A stretch of 64,000 nucleotides of DNA, from the NCBI GenBank assembly GCA_029263315.1, contig JAJCXR010000038.1:1-64000 (forward strand). The letters run 5' to 3'. The notes under the pieces are model-generated. The model was not told the origin of the DNA. It ran no database searches and saw nothing but the letters and a program-made list of their open reading frames with translations. The DNA comes from Acidobacteriota bacterium (GTDB lineage: Bacteria; Acidobacteriota; Thermoanaerobaculia; Multivoradales; J023). Shown here piece after piece: positions 38,189-48,084 of this stretch. Both the position numbers and the translations under genes were made by a program. Each line of letters starts with the position of its first letter. Within the stretch, counting starts at the first letter, position 1.

Positions 38189-39063
38189 GCTGGCGAGCTT
38201 TCTTGGTGAGCGCATTGCTGGCCGGGATCTTCGGCGCCCCGGCGCAACCCCAGGGCCTTTACCTGCACGTGCTCTCCACCGCCACGCCTCAAGGTCTACC
38301 CAGCCTCGACGGTAGTCCCTGGCCCGTGGCCCTCAGCGTGCACGATGCGGCGGCCACCGTGAAAAATTTGCCAGTCTCCCTCGATGCCGTCGAGGTGGTT
38401 GGGTCCGCTGTGGGCCAAGGGATTGACGGCCCTGCCACTCTGGCCACCTCGCAAAGGGTCTGGCTCTGGGTGCACGAAGATGTCGTGGTCGGTGGTGAGG
38501 CTGAAGCCAAATACCTCAAATCTAGTTTTGTCGTCGATTTCCATGATCCGGCGGTGGTCGCCCTGGGCGACAGGCTATTGGATCAACAACAGGCTTCCGG
38601 TCAGATGGGCCGTCCCAGCATCGACGCCATCTCCCAGCTCACCTACGACAGCATTGTCGACAAGACCATGGCCCGTAACTGGGACTTTGCCTCCCGCACC
38701 GCTCGGGAAGGCGAAGGCGATTGCACCGAGCACGCCGTCCTGCTGACGGCCTTGGCCCGCTCCTTCGGTTATCCAGCCCGCGTCGTGGTAGGCCTGGCCT
38801 TGGCGGTGCCATCAGGATCCGACCCACAAGACGATGTCCAACCGGCAACCTACGGCCATGCCTGGGCCGAGATCCACGACGGTGAGGCTTGGCGAGCCGT
38901 CGACGCGACGCAGATCGAGCAAGAACCGGGATTTCTTGTGCGGCTGTTGCCGTTGCAGGTCTTTGACAATGAAGGGCCGGGTTATGCCATGGCGACGGTG
39001 GGTTTGATCCACACCTTCCCGAAGCATGTGGAGATCTTGCGGACGGCGCCTGGGAAAAAGTGA
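38185..39063 (+). CDS. Exported transglutaminase-like protein, 292 aa
   Basis: After a signal peptide (about 1-22) and a 120-residue N-terminal domain comes a transglutaminase core (about 150-255) with the catalytic Cys in GEGDCTEHAVLLTALARSFG, His in YGHAWAEI and Asp in RAVDATQ. The triad is complete. Such enzymes in bacteria act as proteases or crosslinkers in the periplasm. It is translationally coupled to the preceding exported protein gene. The gene downstream starts 40 bp later with its own AAGGAG site. Confidence 0.88.
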   Translation: MSWRAFLVSALLAGIFGAPAQPQGLYLHVLSTATPQGLPSLDGSPWPVALSVHDAAATVKNLPVSLDAVEVVGSAVGQGIDGPATLATSQRVWLWVHEDVVVGGEAEAKYLKSSFVVDFHDPAVVALGDRLLDQQQASGQMGRPSIDAISQLTYDSIVDKTMARNWDFASRTAREGEGDCTEHAVLLTALARSFGYPARVVVGLALAVPSGSDPQDDVQPATYGHAWAEIHDGEAWRAVDATQIEQEPGFLVRLLPLQVFDNEGPGYAMATVGLIHTFPKHVEILRTAPGKK

Positions 39064-39103
39064 CTCTGTAGCTGGCGGTAAGAAATTCTTTTAAGGAGAT
39101 GCG

Positions 39104-40780
39104 ATGAAAAACCTTCGTCTACCGATCCTCCTCCTCCTCCTCGGTGGCCTGGTTGCGGCCGCTGCCCTGGCCAATCCGCCGGTGCGGGTTCTGTCCCGTG
39201 GGGCACCGATCCAAGGTTCCAATGGTATAGCGGTCGGTCCCGACGGTAATCTCTATGTCACCAGCGTGGTGGGCCGCGAAATCGTTGTCATGGATCGACG
39301 CAGCGGCCGCATCCTCGAGCGGTTTGGGACCGACATCGGGGTCGAAACGCCGGACGACTGTGTTTTTGGACCCGATGGCTCGTTGTACTGGACGGCCCTC
39401 TTCGCCGGTCAAGTGGGGCGTCTGGCGCCGGACGGCTCGGTGTCGATTGTGGCGGAGTTGCCTCCGGGGCCCAATCCCATCGCCTTCAATGACCAGGGGC
39501 GTCTTTTTGTGGGTTTGGCGGCGTTTGGCGACGGGTTGTATGAGGTCGATCCGCAGGGTGTGTTGCCGCCGACGTTGGTGATTGCGCCCCCCACCGGAGG
39601 CCTGAATGGCTTCGAGTTTGGTCCCGATGGCTTTCTCTACAGTCCGCAGACCACCACCGGCTCGGTGGTACGTATCGATGTCGATGCCGGTACCATGACG
39701 CCGGTGGCCAGTGGTTTTGTGATGCCGGTGGCGGTGGATTTCGACAGCCTAGGCCGGCTCTACGTCAACGATACGGCCGCCGACCAAGTCGTCCGTATCG
39801 ATCTGGCGAGCGGCGCACGGGAGGTCTTCGCCGAGCTGTCGGACGGTGTCGACAACCTTGCCTTCGACCGCCACGACAATCTCTATACCACCAGTTTGTT
39901 GCAGGGGTCGGTGCGACGTGTGCGGCAGAACGGCCAGGTGCGGACCATCAGCCGGGGTGGTTTCACGACTCCAGGGGGTGTCGCGGTGTTGCCGCGCCAG
40001 CGGCCCGGACAGGGTGGTCATGCTGGTGGGCATCAGGGTGGCAACGATGAAGTCTGGGTAGCGGACTTCTTCAGCCTGCGGGGTTTGAGCGGCGTCTCGG
40101 GCCGAGAGATCCGCTTCGAGCCGTCGATTCCGGGGATCTCTGCCTTGGCGGCCCCGGGCACCGTCGCCGCCGACGGTGAGCGATTGATCGTCAGCTCTTG
40201 GATCGTCAATTCGGTGCAGGTCTACGACCCCCTTAACGACCAAGTGCTACAAAGCGTTTCCGACTTTGCCGTGCCCCTCAACGCCATCCGTTTCCAGGGG
40301 GATTTGGTGGTCGCCGAGCTGGCCACCGGCTCGGTGGTGCGGGCCGACGGCGACGATCCGTCACCGGCCAACCGCACCGTCCTGGCCTCGGGTTTGGCGG
40401 TGCCCGCTGGCCTGGCGGCCGGTGAGGACGATCTGTGGGTGACCGACGCCGCCCTGGGAACAGTGCTCCAGGTGGTGGTGGCGGGGCACGTTATGAATCC
40501 TCCCTTGGTGGTGGCCTCAGGTTTGGCGGGGCCGGAGGGCCTCGCCTTGCTGCCCGACGGCGAATTGCTGGTGGTCGAAGCCGCGGCGGGCCGGGTCTCC
40601 CGTCTCGATCCGACGAACGGCACCGTCACCACCCTCGCCGACGGGCTGGGTTTGGGGGCCTCAGCGCCCCCCTTGGTGCCGCCAACCTGGCTATTCAACG
40701 GCGTGGCGGTGGGTGCCCGGGGGGACGTCTACGTCACCGGCGATGTGGACAACGTGGTGTACAAGCTGCGTCTCCGCTAA
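39104..40780 (+). CDS. Secreted NHL/SMP-30-like beta-propeller protein, 558 aa
   Basis: A signal peptide covers about residues 1-22. At least ten propeller strands of the type GIAVGPDGNLYVTSVVGREI, LDAVDFDSLGRLYVNDTAAD-like and LDNLAFDRHDNLYTTSLLQG-like follow, in two groups split by a His/Gly-rich loop (GGHAGGHQGGNDE, about 305-317). Two stacked six-bladed propellers fit the length. No catalytic residues were identified. AAGGAG precedes the ATG by five bases. It may belong with the transglutaminase pair upstream. Confidence 0.75.
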   Translation: MKNLRLPILLLLLGGLVAAAALANPPVRVLSRGAPIQGSNGIAVGPDGNLYVTSVVGREIVVMDRRSGRILERFGTDIGVETPDDCVFGPDGSLYWTALFAGQVGRLAPDGSVSIVAELPPGPNPIAFNDQGRLFVGLAAFGDGLYEVDPQGVLPPTLVIAPPTGGLNGFEFGPDGFLYSPQTTTGSVVRIDVDAGTMTPVASGFVMPVAVDFDSLGRLYVNDTAADQVVRIDLASGAREVFAELSDGVDNLAFDRHDNLYTTSLLQGSVRRVRQNGQVRTISRGGFTTPGGVAVLPRQRPGQGGHAGGHQGGNDEVWVADFFSLRGLSGVSGREIRFEPSIPGISALAAPGTVAADGERLIVSSWIVNSVQVYDPLNDQVLQSVSDFAVPLNAIRFQGDLVVAELATGSVVRADGDDPSPANRTVLASGLAVPAGLAAGEDDLWVTDAALGTVLQVVVAGHVMNPPLVVASGLAGPEGLALLPDGELLVVEAAAGRVSRLDPTNGTVTTLADGLGLGASAPPLVPPTWLFNGVAVGARGDVYVTGDVDNVVYKLRLR

Positions 40781-41121
40781 GTACACCTTTTCAAAAATAC
40801 GCCGGTATTCGAGCGCCGATGCATCCGCGTCCGCGGCGTTACGCTCGCTGCAACAGAGCCCCACTATGCCTCACTCGCAAGCCTTGCGGACGCGGCGCCT
40901 CGGGGCTCTCGATAGGTCACCGTATTTCCGGAATGGTGACCTGAGCAAAGGCAGACCGGAAGGTCGAGGTGAGCGGCTGGGCCGGCGGTCCGTACGCTTG
41001 TCTCGGCCATATTGCCGATTCAACTGCTCTATCACACCAGGAGACTGGGTCGCAGCCCAGGCCACGGGATCGTCGTGCTAGATTCGAGGACCCCAAACTC
41101 GGCCTGAGATTGGAGCCTCAG
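40781..41121. promoter_or_regulatory. Intergenic region with a long palindrome
   Basis: GGTCACC at 40915-40921 is inverted at 40935-40941, with TTCCGGAA at the centre, making a 27-bp near-palindrome. A smaller ATAC-GTAT dyad lies near 40797. No gene was found. The palindrome could be an operator for the large kelch-peptidase gene downstream. Confidence 0.5.
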
Positions 41122-44100
41122 ATGTCCCCTTTGCGACCGCCACATCAAGCCATTGTTGCCTGTTTCGCTAGCCTAGTCGCCGCCCTGCTTCTGCCGCGCC
41201 CCCTCAGCGCCGACGAGCTGACCCGTCTCCAACTGGCCACGGATTTTGCCGCCATCGAGGCGCTGCGGGACGCCGATCGCCATGCCGACGGCGCGCCAGT
41301 CGAGCACTTTGCTCAGCGTTACCCGGCTGGGGTTTTCGAAGACCAGGCCGACCGGCATCTGCGCCGCATGCAGGTGCTCGACTTGCATCACGATGTCCAG
41401 ATCTCCGATCTCGAGCTGCAGCGGGAGCTCGACCGTATGGCGCGGACGACTCGCCGTCCCGAACAGCTGCGGCGTTTTTTCGCCGCCTTGGACGGCGACC
41501 CGCGGCGCATCGCCGAGGCCTTGGCGCGGCCGCAGTTGATAGATCGTCGCTTGAGGAATCTGTATCGACAACAGACTAGGTCTGAGGATCCCGGAGCTGC
41601 GAGCTTCGAGGCTTGGCTGGCGGCCCAGTCGGTGGATGGGGTGACGCTATCGAACGCCGTCGGTGACCTTCGACTGCCGGACATCATCGGCAGCGGCACC
41701 GACGAACCGGACTCCTGGAGCCGCGAGCTGCCGGAGGCACCGGACGCAAAACAAGGTCAATCGGCCATCTGGACCGGCTCCGAGCTCCTGGTCTGGGGTG
41801 GTCGCGTTCCGGGTGGACCGGCCAGCGGCCTGTGGACTAACGCCGGATTCTCCTACGACCCGGTGACCGACCAATGGTCTCAGCTGCGGCTCGACGATAC
41901 GACGCCGGAGCCGCGGGCTTTTCACTCGGCGGTGTGGACCGGCAGCGCGATGATCGTTTGGGGGGGTGAGACTTGGGACGAAACAGGGTCACCTCCTTAC
42001 TACACCGTGCTCGACAATGGCGGTGTTTACGATCCGGTGGAAGATCGGTGGACCGCCACCCCCACGGACGGTGCCCCGAGCCCGCGAATGGAGCATGTGG
42101 CGGTGTGGACGGGCAACGAGATGGTGGTTTGGGGAGGTCTGGTACCCGATGCCGGAGGCTTGATGCCGCCCCCCATCGTGCCGGACTACCAGCCCCTCGA
42201 CACCGGGGCCCGCTACGATCCTGCCTTCGGCGGCTGGACCGCCATGGGTGGCACGCCCCCCACGGCACGCGGTCGGGCGGCGGCGGTGTGGACCGGCGAC
42301 ATCTTGCACTTGATCGGAGGTTTCGACGGCAGCCAGTGGCTCGATCCCCAAAGCGACGGTAGCACCTTCTCGAGCTACAACCCGAGCACCGACGACTGGG
42401 ATATCGGTCTACCGCAACCACCGTCCGGCGGGCCGATGGCGCCCCCCTTCGAGGCCCCGCAAGCAGTGTGGACCGGCGAAAGCCTCTGGGTGGCGCAACC
42501 GGCCAGCGGCCGGCTCTTGGCGCAGTACCGTTTCGGTGTGTGGAGCGAGCCGTCACCTCCCCCGGGCAGCACAGACTTGCGCTATGAAAGTCTCGTTTGG
42601 ACAGGCCGTCGACTGATCCTCTGGGGTGGGCAAGAGGGCATGCCGGGCATGGAAACGGTGCGCAACCGAGGCCTGATCTACGACGCCCAGACGTCCTTGT
42701 GGTCGAGGATCGTTCCCAACCCTCCCACCTCGCCATCGGGACGTTTCGGGCACTTCGGCTTCTGGACCGGTTCCGAGATGCTGATCTGGGGTGGCGGGCA
42801 AAACCCCGACCCGAACGCCGGCAGCAGCCGGATTTTCGATCTGGTCTCGGACGGCGGTCGTTATTCCCCGAGCTGGAGCGCCAACATCGACGGCGGCAGT
42901 TGGCGAAGCATGCCCTTGCCGCCCTTGGCGGCGGCGGAACGGTCGAGCATGGTGTGGACCGGTGCCGAGTTGTTGATTTGGGGCGGTTTCGACATCGAAG
43001 CGGTCGAACGGGGGGCCCGTTATGACCCGGCCCTCGATGTTTGGTCGAGCCTATCGCGCCTCGGGGTCGCCGCTGCTCGCTTCGATCACAGCACCGTCTG
43101 GAGCGGCTCGGAGATGATCGTCTGGGGTGGTTTCGACAGCACCGGCAACCCTCTGGACAGCGGCGGTCGCTACGATCCGGTGACCGATACTTGGCAGGCC
43201 ACCGGCGGCACACCACCGAGCCCCCGCGGTCGTCACACGGCGGTGTGGACGGGTGGCGAGATGATCGTCTGGGGCGGCCACGACAACGCCGAGCCCAGCG
43301 TCGCCGGCAGCTTCGCCAGCGGCGGTCGTTATGAGCCTGTCGGCGATACCTGGCAGGCAACCGGCGGCACGCCACCGAGCCCGCGGGGTGATCACAGCGC
43401 CGTGTGGACGGGCCAGGAGATGCTCGTCTTCGGTGGTCTGAGCGGTTGCCCAGCTTGCCAGGTGAGCAATCAAGCGGCGGTATACGATCCGCTAAGCGAC
43501 CTGTGGTCTGCTCCCTTCTCGCCGCCCTCGGGTGGCGAGCGCTGGGCCCACAGCGCCGTCTGGGCCGGCGACCGCATGGTGGTCTGGGGCGGTACCGCCA
43601 CCTACGAGGACAGCAATGCCTGCCTGGCCGATGGCCTGATGATCGATCCCGACGCTTCTTCCTCCGCCCTGCTACCGGCTGAGGGGACACCCCGCTGTCG
43701 CCACAGCGCCGTATGGAACGGTGTCGAGATGATCGTTTGGGGGGGCAGTGACCGAGTCAACGTCAATCTGGAAGCGGCCCTGCCGCCGGAGATCCCCACC
43801 GCCAGCGGCGCCCGCTTCGACCTGGCGAGCGGTACTTGGACCACCACACCGGAAGGCAGCTTCAGCCCGGCAGCGGTGCAGCAGCATCGGGCCGTCTGGA
43901 CCGGCGAAGAGATGTTTCTGTGGGGTGGGCAACCGCGCATTTCGAGCAACTTGGGTGTCTACTACACCGACACCCTTCCCACCGCTAGCCCCAAAATCGA
44001 GGTCGATGGGCTTCCCGGCACCATGGTGCTGTTGGGGGGGGACGCCGAAACCATCCGCTTTGATCACACCCTGACCACCGCCTACTTCGACGACGTCGAA

Positions 44101-47100
44101 GGGGAGGCGCAATGGACCGCCGAAGGTCCAACCTCCTTCGGTGACAGCTCAGGCTGGCATGTTTCCGTGGCTGGCAGCTGCGCCAGCCAGGGGGACTATG
44201 CATCGCCTTTGAGCGCCTGGCGTTTCGGCGTCCCGGGGACCTGCAGCTATAGCGGCGCTACCGGGACCTACCGACTGACCTCCAACAACAGCTTTGTTAT
44301 CACCGATGCCACCCTGTTGGAGCTGCGCTACCTATTGGAGACCGATGCGGTCGGCAATCCCGGCGAACAGGACGTGGCCCGCATCGAAGTCTCCGCCGAC
44401 GATGGCGCCAGTTGGACGACGGTAGCCATCGACCTCACCCACCATACGGCGGCGGTCGGCGGCGGTCCCCCAGCGGCGGTGCCGTTGGACGACCGCGGCG
44501 GTTCTTGGCGCGGGCTCTCCATCGCCCTGTCCCCTTATGTAGGAACCAGCTCGGAGGCTCGCGTTCGATTCGCCTTCGAGCGCCAGGGTACCCTCAATGG
44601 GCGCATCGGCTGGTTGATCGATGATATCGGCATCGGTGAGCCGGCGGGGGACGGACGCCTGGCCAGCGGCAGTTTGGTGGCCAGTGACGGTAGCGTCGCC
44701 CAGCATCGGGTGGCCAACCACGAGCTGTGGGATCGTCCCCACTTCGCCTGGGATCTCAACGCCGACGGCACCCCGGACAACGACGAGGGCGATCGGCCGA
44801 GCTTCGAGATCGACGAAAACGATCTGGCCACCTACGGCCTCGACCAGCCCGGATTGCACGATGTGGAATTGACGGTCAGCGATCGCAATGGCAATCGACA
44901 GCAGGCGGTGGTCGGTCTCGAGGTGGTCGACGGTCAACCCCCCAGCGTCCAGGTTCTGACGCCCAACGGTGGCGAGGCATGGCCCGCCGGCTCGACGCGG
45001 CTCATCACATGGTCGGCGGAGGACAACATCGGCCTGGCCGGTTTCGATGTCGCTTGGTTCGATGACGAGGCGGCCACCGGGCCCCACGAGATTCTCTGCG
45101 AAGAGCCCTTGGACGGCGACTCCCGGGCCTGCACCTGGACCCTACCGGAGATCACCTCGACGGCTGCCCGGTTGCAAGTGACGGCCCGCGACCAACGTCC
45201 GGAGCCCGGTGGCCCCAACACCGCCAGCGACGGCTCCGATGCACCCTTCTATCTGGTGCAGGCCAACTCCGACGCCATTCGCACTCTGGTGGTCTGGCAC
45301 AGCGGTCGCATCGAGGCCATTTACGGTGGCGCCGAAAAGGACACGCTGGGGGCTGCCTTGGCCAACTATGCGGCGCAGGTCAAGGTCGATGGCCAAGTCC
45401 TCGACCTGGCCAACGTTCCCAGCTTGGCGCCCCTTTACGACACTTGGGACGGCACCCAGTGGGATGCCGGCTCCAGCGCCGATTTGGACGACAACATCGT
45501 CCAGGCCAATGTCCTGGCCGAGGCCATCCGTCTCTATCTCTTCGAGCAGGTCGCCCAGAGCTTCACCAATCTGGAGTATCTAGTTTTGGTGGGTGGCGAT
45601 CCCCTGATCCCCATGTGGCGTCAAGCGGAGGATCTACCGCGCTATCCGGAGTCCAACTACATCGGCGAGTTGCAGTCCTTTGGCCTGTTGGACGATGCCA
45701 GCTCGGCTGCCGCCTTCTGCGACGAGACGGAGAGCCCGGTGATGGGCGCCATGTGCCGTGATCACTACCTGGCCGATGCCCCTTACGGTGCATCCTTCGC
45801 CACCGCGGTGCCGGGCAGCTCCTTCACTTGGTTCCTGCCGGACATCGCCTTGGGACGCCTGGTGGAGACCCCGGAGCAAATCCGTGGTCTGATCGATGTG
45901 TTCATTGCCCAAGATGGGGTGACGATCGTCGACCGCGCCTTGACCAGCGGTTACGACTTTCTCACCGACGGTGGCGACGCCATCCAAGGCCGTCTGGTGG
46001 AAGAATTGGACCTCGACGTCACCACCGTCGATCGCCTCAGCCAAAGCGTCTCGCTGTGGGACGACGACGACCTGCTGGCGCCCTTGTTCGGCAATCCGCC
46101 GGCCTTGGCTTCGGACCTCAGTTTTGTCGTCGGCCATGCCGACCATCGCGCCGAAGGAGCCGCTCAGATCGGCGAGGCTGGGGTCCTCACCACCTTGGAA
46201 ATGGTGGCCTCGGGGCTCAGCAATCGCGGTGCCGTGGTGGTCGGCGTCGGCTGCCACAGTGCCTTGCCGGTGCAAGCGGACGGTGGCGCCAGCGACGAGA
46301 CGGCGGCCGCCTTCCTGCTCGACCTGCCGGAGGTCATGGCCGAGAGCTCCTTTCCCGTTTTCATCGGCAATGGCGGCTACGGCTGGGCCCTGTCGGAGGG
46401 GGTTGGCCTCGGAGAGCAACTTCTGTTGTTGATCTCCGACGAAATCCTCCGGGCGGGCCAAGTGACGGTGGGGGAGGCCCTGCGGCTGGCCAAACAGGAG
46501 TATTTTCTGCGCCAGGACCGCCTCGACGCCTTCGACCACAAGGTGATCCACGAGGCCATGCTCTTCGGTTTCCCCAACTACGAGGTGCGGGTCGAGCTGG
46601 CGGCGGATAGCGAGGCCGCCGGGCAGAGCTCTTGGGCTCTGCTGGCCGGTCCCCGGGCCGAACGCGATGCCATCCGCGCCGCCGGTCCACGGGTACCGGG
46701 GCGTCCTTGGCTGGGGGATCCCGATTGGCAGCAATGGCGCCTGCCCTCCGGTGGGCTGCTGAGTAAGAGCCCGCCCCGCCTCGTCGACAGGTCTTCCGGC
46801 CATTTGGGAGGTGCCAACCTACAAGTGCTCGATTTCTCGTTCCAGGCCTTCGAAGCGGGGCAGGACACCGACGGCAACCCGCAGACCGCCGACTGGCAGG
46901 AAGCCTACGAGCAATTCGACTGGTGCACCGATTTGGAGGGCGAGTCGCTTCTCTGCACCGGCGACCCCGACGAGACGCCGGTGGGGACCTTCTTCACCCT
47001 CAACCGTTTGGCGTCCAATGAAGCCGGGCGCCCCATCCAGCCGATGATCTCCTTTGATTCTCGCCTCTTCGGCACCGAGCTGCACGGTATTCTGATCCGT

Positions 47101-47955
47101 GGCGGCGAGGTCTTGCAGCCGGCGGAGATCAATCCCCTGGACGCCAGCCGCTGTACCGATGTTTTCGGAACGGTGCACCCGTGCTTCGATCCGGTGGTGG
47201 GCAACCCGGAGAGCGAAGTGGACGAGAGCGAAGGACCGGCGCCAACACCCTTCGTCAACATCGATTCGCCGACGCCCTTCGTCAACATCGACTCGCCGAC
47301 CTCCAACGGCTTCTTCGAGAATGGGGCTGGTGGGCCGATCCGCTTCGACACCCTCAATGCCCCCATGGGAACCTCCATTCGCCGCGGTGTGCGCGAGGAT
47401 GAGTTGATGCAGCGGCGGGAGATTTTCAGCCAGTGGCTATATCGCACCCGCGATTTCACCAACTACTACTCCAATTCCACCGACTGGGCACCACCCACCA
47501 TCGGCGCCTACACCGCCGATTGCTCCGACGACCTGCCGGGAGACGATTGCTTCCACACCCTCGAGGGCGCCGAGGTGACCTTCAATGTGCCTGTCACCGA
47601 TGAAGGGGAGGGTGTCTTCCGGGTGTTCATCACCTATACAGGAGATGTGGACAGTGCCGGGAATGGTGCCTGGATCACCCTTCCCTTGGAACCCATGGGG
47701 GGCGACCTCTTCGGCGCCCCATTGACCGTCGACCGCACCTCCTACTACTTGATCCAAGCGGTGGATTGGGCCGGAAACGTAGGTTCCGTCGTGGTCAGCG
47801 GCCAGGATGTCGATGCCGACGGAGCACCTATCGGATCGGCCTTCGAGTTGCCCCAGCTCTTCACCATCCAGTGGACGGTGGAGGGGCCGCCACCTCTCTT
47901 TGCCGACGGCTTCGAGAGCGGCGACGACGGCCAGTGGGATGCCGCCGTTCCTTGA
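41122..47955 (+). CDS. Giant exported kelch-repeat / C25 gingipain-like peptidase, 2277 aa
   Basis: In order: signal peptide (1-30); helical region (30-190); about thirteen kelch-like blades (about 205-950) marked by AVWTGSEMIVWGG; a MAM/jelly-roll-like region (about 990-1180); a PKD-like and an Ig-like domain, the latter with LTPNGGEAWPAGS (about 1275-1375); a C25 caspase-fold peptidase (about 1390-1830) with His1672 in VVGHADH and Cys1711 in GVGCHSALP; and a tail ending LFADGFESGDDGQW. The His-Cys spacing and GH/C context match gingipain-type peptidases. TPFVNIDSP is duplicated near residue 2045. ATG at 41122 follows GGAG. It is probably a surface or secreted protease that binds through the kelch blades. 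Confidence 0.85.
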   Translation: MSPLRPPHQAIVACFASLVAALLLPRPLSADELTRLQLATDFAAIEALRDADRHADGAPVEHFAQRYPAGVFEDQADRHLRRMQVLDLHHDVQISDLELQRELDRMARTTRRPEQLRRFFAALDGDPRRIAEALARPQLIDRRLRNLYRQQTRSEDPGAASFEAWLAAQSVDGVTLSNAVGDLRLPDIIGSGTDEPDSWSRELPEAPDAKQGQSAIWTGSELLVWGGRVPGGPASGLWTNAGFSYDPVTDQWSQLRLDDTTPEPRAFHSAVWTGSAMIVWGGETWDETGSPPYYTVLDNGGVYDPVEDRWTATPTDGAPSPRMEHVAVWTGNEMVVWGGLVPDAGGLMPPPIVPDYQPLDTGARYDPAFGGWTAMGGTPPTARGRAAAVWTGDILHLIGGFDGSQWLDPQSDGSTFSSYNPSTDDWDIGLPQPPSGGPMAPPFEAPQAVWTGESLWVAQPASGRLLAQYRFGVWSEPSPPPGSTDLRYESLVWTGRRLILWGGQEGMPGMETVRNRGLIYDAQTSLWSRIVPNPPTSPSGRFGHFGFWTGSEMLIWGGGQNPDPNAGSSRIFDLVSDGGRYSPSWSANIDGGSWRSMPLPPLAAAERSSMVWTGAELLIWGGFDIEAVERGARYDPALDVWSSLSRLGVAAARFDHSTVWSGSEMIVWGGFDSTGNPLDSGGRYDPVTDTWQATGGTPPSPRGRHTAVWTGGEMIVWGGHDNAEPSVAGSFASGGRYEPVGDTWQATGGTPPSPRGDHSAVWTGQEMLVFGGLSGCPACQVSNQAAVYDPLSDLWSAPFSPPSGGERWAHSAVWAGDRMVVWGGTATYEDSNACLADGLMIDPDASSSALLPAEGTPRCRHSAVWNGVEMIVWGGSDRVNVNLEAALPPEIPTASGARFDLASGTWTTTPEGSFSPAAVQQHRAVWTGEEMFLWGGQPRISSNLGVYYTDTLPTASPKIEVDGLPGTMVLLGGDAETIRFDHTLTTAYFDDVEGEAQWTAEGPTSFGDSSGWHVSVAGSCASQGDYASPLSAWRFGVPGTCSYSGATGTYRLTSNNSFVITDATLLELRYLLETDAVGNPGEQDVARIEVSADDGASWTTVAIDLTHHTAAVGGGPPAAVPLDDRGGSWRGLSIALSPYVGTSSEARVRFAFERQGTLNGRIGWLIDDIGIGEPAGDGRLASGSLVASDGSVAQHRVANHELWDRPHFAWDLNADGTPDNDEGDRPSFEIDENDLATYGLDQPGLHDVELTVSDRNGNRQQAVVGLEVVDGQPPSVQVLTPNGGEAWPAGSTRLITWSAEDNIGLAGFDVAWFDDEAATGPHEILCEEPLDGDSRACTWTLPEITSTAARLQVTARDQRPEPGGPNTASDGSDAPFYLVQANSDAIRTLVVWHSGRIEAIYGGAEKDTLGAALANYAAQVKVDGQVLDLANVPSLAPLYDTWDGTQWDAGSSADLDDNIVQANVLAEAIRLYLFEQVAQSFTNLEYLVLVGGDPLIPMWRQAEDLPRYPESNYIGELQSFGLLDDASSAAAFCDETESPVMGAMCRDHYLADAPYGASFATAVPGSSFTWFLPDIALGRLVETPEQIRGLIDVFIAQDGVTIVDRALTSGYDFLTDGGDAIQGRLVEELDLDVTTVDRLSQSVSLWDDDDLLAPLFGNPPALASDLSFVVGHADHRAEGAAQIGEAGVLTTLEMVASGLSNRGAVVVGVGCHSALPVQADGGASDETAAAFLLDLPEVMAESSFPVFIGNGGYGWALSEGVGLGEQLLLLISDEILRAGQVTVGEALRLAKQEYFLRQDRLDAFDHKVIHEAMLFGFPNYEVRVELAADSEAAGQSSWALLAGPRAERDAIRAAGPRVPGRPWLGDPDWQQWRLPSGGLLSKSPPRLVDRSSGHLGGANLQVLDFSFQAFEAGQDTDGNPQTADWQEAYEQFDWCTDLEGESLLCTGDPDETPVGTFFTLNRLASNEAGRPIQPMISFDSRLFGTELHGILIRGGEVLQPAEINPLDASRCTDVFGTVHPCFDPVVGNPESEVDESEGPAPTPFVNIDSPTPFVNIDSPTSNGFFENGAGGPIRFDTLNAPMGTSIRRGVREDELMQRREIFSQWLYRTRDFTNYYSNSTDWAPPTIGAYTADCSDDLPGDDCFHTLEGAEVTFNVPVTDEGEGVFRVFITYTGDVDSAGNGAWITLPLEPMGGDLFGAPLTVDRTSYYLIQAVDWAGNVGSVVVSGQDVDADGAPIGSAFELPQLFTIQWTVEGPPPLFADGFESGDDGQWDAAVP

Positions 47956-48084
47956 GCTTGCTCACCTGCCGTCTTCTACCAACAGGGCGAATGGCCACAA
48001 ACCGCGGCGGGGGAGGCGCGGCGAGGACCGGCGGCGCAGAAGAATGACGGAGAGATCTGCCCGTTGGCAGTAAACTATGCGGGC

